Of a DNA stretch of 64,000 bases, positions 59,435-64,000 are shown piece after piece. Under the pieces are notes generated by a model. The model worked only from the letters and a program-made list of their open reading frames with translations, ran no database searches and had not been told where the DNA came from. Made by a program: the position numbers and the translations under genes. Every line of letters starts with the position of its first letter. The stretch's first letter is position 1. Origin of the DNA: Alcanivorax limicola (GTDB lineage: Bacteria > Pseudomonadota > Gammaproteobacteria > Pseudomonadales > Alcanivoracaceae); NCBI RefSeq assembly GCF_019931215.1, contig NZ_JAIOUB010000001.1, positions 1,305,418 to 1,369,417 of the forward strand, in the 5' to 3' direction.

Positions 59435-60289
59435 ATGACTCAGAACAAGACCGATACCTCATCCATCAGTTTCACTGCGCTGTATACCGGCCATGTGTGG
59501 ACAGCGAACGGGCTGTCGGCGCCCAGCTTCCACACGCGCATGGGCAGCTTTTACTACCACGCCCTGGCACCGTTCGAGTATATCGGCGGCAAACTCGCTG
59601 GCGGGAATATCCGCACTTTTCTGCTACAACGACATCACCTGATTGATCATCTGGTCAGCCGCGCCATCGAAGACGAAGGCGTGACCCAGGTGCTGGAGAT
59701 TGCCTGCGGGCTGTCGCCACGGGGCTGTCGCCTGACAGAAAAATATCCGCAACTGAAATACGTGGAGGCGGATCTGCCCGACATGGCGGACCGCAAGCAG
59801 CGCCTGCTGGCCCAGGCAGCCGCATTGAGCCCCCAGCATCTGGCGGTGCCGCTGAACGTGTTTTCGCTGCACGGCAACGACTCACTGGAGAGCGTGATTG
59901 CGGAGTGTTTTGATGCCGACAAGCCCTTGCTGGTGATTACCGAAGGGCTGGTGAATTATTTTGATCTGGAGACCATCAACGGTTTCTGGGAGAGACTGCG
60001 CGTTTGCCTGCAACAGCACAGCGGCGGGATTTATCTGACCGACAATTATCCGCTGCTGCACGATCATCCGTTCCATCGCACCATGACGGTATTGCGCGGC
60101 CTGTTGGGCACGGTATCCCGCAGCCGGGTGAGTTTTCATTTCGGCAGTGATGCGGAGGCGCAGCAGCATTTCGAACAGTGCGGCTTTGCCCCGGTCACGG
60201 TGCACAATCCGCGGGACTATTACGCCACGCTGCCGATGCCGCAGTCCCGGGGGAATCCATTCGTGAGAGTCATTGAAGCCCGGGCCTGA
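59435..60289 (+). CDS. LCMT-type class I methyltransferase
   Basis: A 284-residue putative SAM-dependent methyltransferase of the leucine-carboxyl-methyltransferase-like family: LVSRAIEDEGVTQVLEIACGLSPRGCRLTEKYPQLKYVEADLPDMADRK, with the binding motif and acidic residue (EADLPD), and LLVITEGLVNYFDLETINGFWERLR. In bacteria such proteins methylate small acids or toxins; the substrate is unknown. ATG 59435 (MTQNKTDTSS) is preferred; an in-frame GTG 12 nt upstream is possible. Convergent with the hydrolase gene, with a terminator at the junction. Confidence 0.8.
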   Translation: MTQNKTDTSSISFTALYTGHVWTANGLSAPSFHTRMGSFYYHALAPFEYIGGKLAGGNIRTFLLQRHHLIDHLVSRAIEDEGVTQVLEIACGLSPRGCRLTEKYPQLKYVEADLPDMADRKQRLLAQAAALSPQHLAVPLNVFSLHGNDSLESVIAECFDADKPLLVITEGLVNYFDLETINGFWERLRVCLQQHSGGIYLTDNYPLLHDHPFHRTMTVLRGLLGTVSRSRVSFHFGSDAEAQQHFEQCGFAPVTVHNPRDYYATLPMPQSRGNPFVRVIEARA

Positions 60290-60302
60290 ACAGCCCGGGT
60301 TT
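60276..60302. terminator. Bidirectional-looking terminator
   Basis: AAGCCCGGGC / GCCCGGGTTT (10-bp stem with a wobble pair, loop CTGAACA) spans the stop of the methyltransferase and ends in TTT. It lies in the narrow gap before the convergent hydrolase gene. Confidence 0.75.
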
Positions 60303-60310
60303 TACCTGCA

Positions 60311-61603
60311 TCATCCATAGATCTTGCGGACGCCGGCTTTGTCTGCCTTGGGCTCGATGAAATACTGCGGGTCGTTCAGCAAGCCGGCAAACCGCTCTGC
60401 CTCGGCGATATTGCCGTGCTTGAACAGGCATCGCAGGTAACCGCCTTCATCATAATCGAACACCAGCAGTTCCAGCTTCATGTCCGGCGACACCAGGTGC
60501 AGCGTGCAATCGCGCGAATGCTCGGCGGTGGAAAATCCCGGCTGCTCCAGCTTGACCAGACAACCGAAGAAATTGATGTCCACCACCTTGACGCGCTGAT
60601 CAAAGCGGAACTGGTCTCCGATCCGCGATTCACTGGTCACACGGCCGCGACTGTTGCACGGCAACAAGCGCTCGCTGCGGCGACGCTCCAGCCGATCATA
60701 GGTGCCACGGGGAAAGACATCGACGCCGTCCACTTTTTCCACCGGTGCACCGCGCAGGAACGCAGAAAACAGATCCAGTGACACTTCGCGTTTTTCCAGC
60801 TGCGGCAGGTGGTCCGCGCCCTTGATCAACGCAAAAGTGGCATTCGGGCACTTGCTGGCAAAATCTGCGTTTTCCCAAGGCAAGGTGAAGCTGTCGAACT
60901 CCCCGGTGGTGACCAGGGTTTCGCATTCCGGGTAACCCAGCAGGCCCTCAACAGACAGCAGGCGCCGGCCGTTAATCTTGTAACGCTCTCGCTCGTTATC
61001 GCTCAGCGCTTTCATCTGCCGATAGAACAGGCGGCGCGCCGTCGGCGTGATGCCGGTTTCCCGAATACGGTGATAGTTGACCAGATACAGCACCACCGCC
61101 TGGGAGAACTCATCCATGCGCCCTTCTTCCAGCACCCGTACGGATTCTTCCACCAGCATGCGCCAGCTCTTGCGCGGCCGCACCACGATGCCGGCAACGA
61201 TCATCTTGCCGGTCAGGGCCGGGTATTTGTAGGCGAAGGTGCTGGCAATGGCGGAACCGAGCGACAGGCCCATCAGATGCACCTGCGGCAGTTCCATTCT
61301 GGCGACAAATTCATGTAACAGGTCTGCCAGATCTTCCATGCCCAGATGCGGCGCCACCTGGTCGTTGCTGCCCAGAGACGGCAGATCCACCAGGATGACC
61401 GGAAAGTCCTCGTAGATACGCTCGACGCAGTACTTATAGGAGGTGAAGTTCTGGAAGGCGCCGCCAATCACCAGCAGCGGTGGCTTGTGCGCAGTCTCGG
61501 GGCTGGCAAAGGGCAGATAGTCGATGCGCCATTGTCCCACCCAGAAGTGTCTGGGCACGGCCTTGATGGCCTGCCTGTTGTATTCCTGATAATCGATGAG
61601 CAT
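60311..61603 (-). CDS. Alpha/beta hydrolase fused to a PilZ-like domain
   Basis: A 430-residue protein. The N-terminal alpha/beta hydrolase (about 15-290) begins with LLVIGGAFQNFTSYKYCVERIYEDFPVILVDLPSLGSNDQ, like RhlA (HAA synthase), and has the nucleophile elbow GLSLGS (S114), a plausible acid D237 and His265 (KGADHLPQLE). After a linker, residues about 300-430 resemble PilZ: RRRSER (RxxxR, R308-R312) and VVDINFFG (DxNxxG, 342-347; usual form D/NxSxxG). This suggests a c-di-GMP-responsive acyl hydrolase or transferase. ATG 61603 has GGAGG upstream. Convergent with the LCMT gene. Confidence 0.8.
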   Translation of the reverse strand: MLIDYQEYNRQAIKAVPRHFWVGQWRIDYLPFASPETAHKPPLLVIGGAFQNFTSYKYCVERIYEDFPVILVDLPSLGSNDQVAPHLGMEDLADLLHEFVARMELPQVHLMGLSLGSAIASTFAYKYPALTGKMIVAGIVVRPRKSWRMLVEESVRVLEEGRMDEFSQAVVLYLVNYHRIRETGITPTARRLFYRQMKALSDNERERYKINGRRLLSVEGLLGYPECETLVTTGEFDSFTLPWENADFASKCPNATFALIKGADHLPQLEKREVSLDLFSAFLRGAPVEKVDGVDVFPRGTYDRLERRRSERLLPCNSRGRVTSESRIGDQFRFDQRVKVVDINFFGCLVKLEQPGFSTAEHSRDCTLHLVSPDMKLELLVFDYDEGGYLRCLFKHGNIAEAERFAGLLNDPQYFIEPKADKAGVRKIYG

Positions 61604-61828
61604 TGTACGGGCCTCCGGAGCTGGCCTCATTGTTGTTATTGTCCACCTCTACGGGTGCTTTGTTCTTTGTTTTCCTGATTTCCTGTTTGCCTCCCAGCGA
61701 CGCGTTGACATCAGCCACTGGCAGCATCTCATTCTGTGGCATTTCCGGCAGCGCGTAAACCACCGCATGTCGGTATACTGGGCCCACAGTCATACCCCGA
61801 ACAGCCGGGATCGGACCACGGGAGCACC

Positions 61829-63103
61829 ATGAACAGCAAGCAACAGATCAATGTAGAGCAGTACATGCAGGACCTGGGACAGCGCGCCCGGGCCGCATCA
61901 CGCCTGGTCGCCAGAGCGACTGCCGGCGGCAAGAACGCCGCATTGCTGGCGATTGCCGCCGCCCTGCGCGCGGACCGGGACGTCATTCTGGCCGCCAATG
62001 GCGAGGATATGGCCGCCGGCCGTGACAACGGCCTGGAGCCGTCACTGCTGGACCGCCTGGAACTGACCCCGGCGCGCTTTGACGCCATGCTGGAGGGCCT
62101 GGAGCAAGTGGCAGCCCTGCCCGACCCCGTGGGCGGCATAACCGACCTGAATTACCGCCCCAGCGGCATCCAGGTGGGCCGCATGCGCGTTCCCCTGGGC
62201 GTCATCGGCATCATTTATGAATCACGCCCCAACGTCACCATCGACGCCGCCGCCCTGTGCCTGAAATCCGGCAATGCGGCCATTCTGCGGGGAGGCTCTG
62301 AGGCGATTCGCGCCAATCAGGCCATCGCGGCCTGTATCCGCACTGGCCTCAAGGAAGCGGGCTTGCCCGAAGACGCCGTGCAAGTCATCGAGACGACCGA
62401 TCGCGCCGCTGTAGGCGCCCTGATCAGCCAGCCTGAATACGTCGACGTGATCGTACCCCGCGGCGGCAAGGGCCTGATCGAGCGCATCAGCCGCGATGCC
62501 CGCGTCCCTGTGATCAAGCACCTGGATGGCAACTGCCACGTCTATATCGATGACCAGGCGGACCTGGCCAAGGCCATTCCCGTGGCCATGAACGCCAAGA
62601 CCCACCGCTATGGCACCTGCAATACCATGGAGAGCCTGCTGGTAGCCGAGGGCATCGCCGCTGAGGTGCTGCCCGCACTGGCCGAGCAGCTGCTCGCCGC
62701 CGGGGTGGAACTGCGCGGCTGCGACCGTGCCCGGGCACTGGTGCCCGCGATGCTGGCCGCCACAGAGGCCGACTGGTCAGAAGAATATCTGGCACCCATA
62801 CTGGCGGTGAAGATCGTCGCCGGGCTGGACGAAGCCATAGCACATATCAATCAGTACAGCTCTGGCCATACGGAAAGCATTATCACCGAGAACTACACCC
62901 GCGCCCGCCGCTTCCTCAGCGAAGTCGACTCGGCCTCGGTGATGGTCAACGCCTCGACCCGTTTTGCCGACGGCTTTGAATACGGCCTGGGCGCCGAAAT
63001 CGGCATCTCCACCGACAAGATCCACGCTCGTGGCCCGGTGGGGCTGGAAGGCCTGACCAGCCAGAAATGGGTGGTGCTGGGTGACGGGCACGTGCGCGAA
63101 TGA
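61829..63103 (+). CDS. proA: Gamma-glutamyl phosphate reductase (glutamate-5-semialdehyde dehydrogenase)
   Basis: Second step of proline synthesis: reduces gamma-glutamyl phosphate to glutamate semialdehyde with NADPH. The 424-residue ALDH-superfamily protein shows the family N-terminus [60 protein letters not shown] and the catalytic Cys in [14 protein letters not shown] 61829 is preceded by CGGGAG; the upstream open frame is not conserved. Overlaps nadD by 4 nt (ATGA). Confidence 0.96.
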   Translation: MNSKQQINVEQYMQDLGQRARAASRLVARATAGGKNAALLAIAAALRADRDVILAANGEDMAAGRDNGLEPSLLDRLELTPARFDAMLEGLEQVAALPDPVGGITDLNYRPSGIQVGRMRVPLGVIGIIYESRPNVTIDAAALCLKSGNAAILRGGSEAIRANQAIAACIRTGLKEAGLPEDAVQVIETTDRAAVGALISQPEYVDVIVPRGGKGLIERISRDARVPVIKHLDGNCHVYIDDQADLAKAIPVAMNAKTHRYGTCNTMESLLVAEGIAAEVLPALAEQLLAAGVELRGCDRARALVPAMLAATEADWSEEYLAPILAVKIVAGLDEAIAHINQYSSGHTESIITENYTRARRFLSEVDSASVMVNASTRFADGFEYGLGAEIGISTDKIHARGPVGLEGLTSQKWVVLGDGHVRE

Positions 63104-63783
63104 CCGTTGCCCACGGCCCGGTCGTCCTGTTTGGCGGTACCTTTGATCCGATCCACCGGGCGCATATCAACGGCGCCCGGGCAATCGCCCGCGCGTTGCG
63201 GTGCCCGGTCCATCTGCTCCCCAACGCTGTGCCCCCGCACCGCGATCAGCCACAGGCCGACGGCGAACACCGCCTGGCCATGTTGCGCCTGGCCGTCGCC
63301 CGCTACCCGGAGCTGATTGCCGACGACTGGGAACTGCGCCAGGACGGCCCCTCCTGGAGCCTGCGCACCCTGCAGCACTTCCGCAGCGTGGCCGGCGAGC
63401 GGCCACTGGTGCTGGTCATCGGCGCCGACAGCCTGGCCACCCTGCACACCTGGCGCCAGTGGCAGGACTACCCTGCCCTGTGTCATCTCGCCGTCTTGCC
63501 GCGCCCCGGCGCCCGCAGAGCCCGCGCCGGTGTGCTCGCCACCTTTCCCGAAGGCGATGCAGGCACCCTGTGCCAGACCCCCGCCGGGCGGCGCCTGATG
63601 CTCAAACGCCCGTTTCTGGACGTCTCTGCCACCGCCGTGCGTGACGTTCTGGCCCAACGGGGGCACTGCCCGGCACTGCCTGCGGACGTAGAGGCATATA
63701 TCCACCGCCATCATCTGTATAATGTAGTGCAACGTACCGACAGCACCGCTGACACTTCCTCAACCGACCCAGGGACCGCATGA
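63100..63783 (+). CDS. nadD: Nicotinate-nucleotide adenylyltransferase
   Basis: Adenylates nicotinate mononucleotide in NAD synthesis. The 227-residue protein has the nucleotidyltransferase motif [11 protein letters not shown] (HxxH-like [10 protein letters not shown]), [10 protein letters not shown] and the C-terminal SATAVRD (ISSTxIR-like). Its C-terminus has a poorly conserved Thr/Ser-rich tail. Overlaps proA and rsfS by 4 nt each (ATGA), a compact proA-nadD-rsfS chain. Confidence 0.95.
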   Translation: MTVAHGPVVLFGGTFDPIHRAHINGARAIARALRCPVHLLPNAVPPHRDQPQADGEHRLAMLRLAVARYPELIADDWELRQDGPSWSLRTLQHFRSVAGERPLVLVIGADSLATLHTWRQWQDYPALCHLAVLPRPGARRARAGVLATFPEGDAGTLCQTPAGRRLMLKRPFLDVSATAVRDVLAQRGHCPALPADVEAYIHRHHLYNVVQRTDSTADTSSTDPGTA

Positions 63784-64000
63784 CAGCCAGCACTCCGGAT
63801 TTACTCGACACCATCATCAACGCCCTTGAAGAACTCAAGGCGCGCAATGTCTCCAGCCTGGATGTGCGCGAGCTCACCAGCATTGCGGACAACATGGTGA
63901 TCGCCACCGGCACTTCCAGTCGCCACGTCAAGGCCCTGGCCGACAATGTCGCCGAGCAGGCCAAAGCCGCCGGCTACCCGCCCGTGGGCATGGAAGGCCA
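63780..64000 (+). CDS. rsfS: Ribosome silencing factor RsfS (partial, runs off window)
   Basis: Five-prime part of an RsfS/DUF143 gene, cut by the window end. The 73 visible residues read LLDTIINALEELKARNVSSLDVRELTSIADNMVIATGTSSRHVKALADNVAEQAKAAG, the characteristic RsfS start; the protein silences ribosomes by binding L14 under starvation. ATG 63780 overlaps the nadD stop (ATGA). Confidence 0.95.
   Translation, partial: MTASTPDLLDTIINALEELKARNVSSLDVRELTSIADNMVIATGTSSRHVKALADNVAEQAKAAGYPPVGMEG

Overview
This window is a GC-rich (roughly 60%) chromosomal segment from a gammaproteobacterium. The order of the conserved blocks (prs-rplY-pth-ychF; coxB-ctaD-ctaG-coxC followed by SURF1-ctaA-ctaB; miaB ... 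ybeZ-ybeY-corC ... lnt; leuS-lptE-holA ... proA-nadD-rsfS) together with a lipid-flavoured accessory set (desaturase, cyclopropane-synthase family, RhlA-like hydrolase, START protein, DUF1820) suggests an Alcanivorax-like marine member of the Oceanospirillales/Pseudomonadales. The genus is an inference from gene content; no 16S rRNA or other decisive marker is present. No plasmid, phage, insertion sequence, transposase or CRISPR array is visible, and the window looks like ordinary chromosome with islands of accessory genes.

Layout. 0-4.7 kb: nucleotide and translation housekeeping (prs, rplY, pth, ychF), an elongator tRNA-Met, and a convergent GST-like gene. 4.7-7.3 kb: a coupled SDR-desaturase pair divergent from a TetR regulator, with a perfect palindrome in the shared promoter. 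7.4-8.8 kb: small uncharacterised genes and a DUF1820 gene. 9.2-17.5 kb: an aa3-type cytochrome c oxidase with a cytochrome c domain fused to subunit II, plus its assembly and heme A genes. 17.7-20.7 kb: lemA, an M48 membrane protease and a small orphan. 20.8-25 kb (minus strand): cyclopropane-synthase-like gene and FAD reductase separated by an 11-G tract, then a repeat-filled 655-bp gap and a COG3146-type acyltransferase. 25.1-30.5 kb: a membrane cold-shock-domain protein, a BNR-like/membrane protein pair, a GGDEF-EAL protein and a START protein. 30.7-35.1 kb: SDR, DUF938 methyltransferase, rhlB and a PIN-PhoH protein. 35.4-39.3 kb: small methyltransferase, permuted papain-like protein and M14 peptidase sharing a region with Pho-box-like repeats, a lipoprotein, and a TorF-type porin behind a sigma-54-type promoter. 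39.4-41.6 kb (minus): SCO, PCu(A)C and a secreted nuclease-like protein, probably one operon.

41.8-54.5 kb holds the miaB-ybeZ-ybeY-corC-lnt block, split twice: a complete sulfate ABC transporter (sbp-cysT-cysW-cysA) lies between miaB and ybeZ, and a rhomboid-like gene plus a convergent membrane/zinc-ribbon-like gene lie between corC and lnt. 54.5-64 kb carries ydcF, leuS-lptE-holA, an LCMT-type methyltransferase, an alpha/beta hydrolase fused to a PilZ-like domain, and the proA-nadD-rsfS chain, where rsfS runs off the end.

Functional threads: (1) respiration and copper delivery (coxB to ctaB, CxxxC protein, SCO, PCu(A)C); (2) membrane lipid modification (desaturase, Cfa-like protein, FAD reductase, START, RhlA-like hydrolase); (3) possible c-di-GMP signalling (GGDEF-EAL enzyme, PilZ-fused hydrolase); (4) possible phosphate-, nitrogen- or sulfur-responsive regulation (Pho-box-like repeats, sigma-54-type promoter, sulfate importer). 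The most unusual items are the G11 tract that decides whether an ATGA start is open into the FAD reductase, the hydrolase-PilZ fusion, the 32-bp inverted-repeat element present twice, and the corC-lnt insert.
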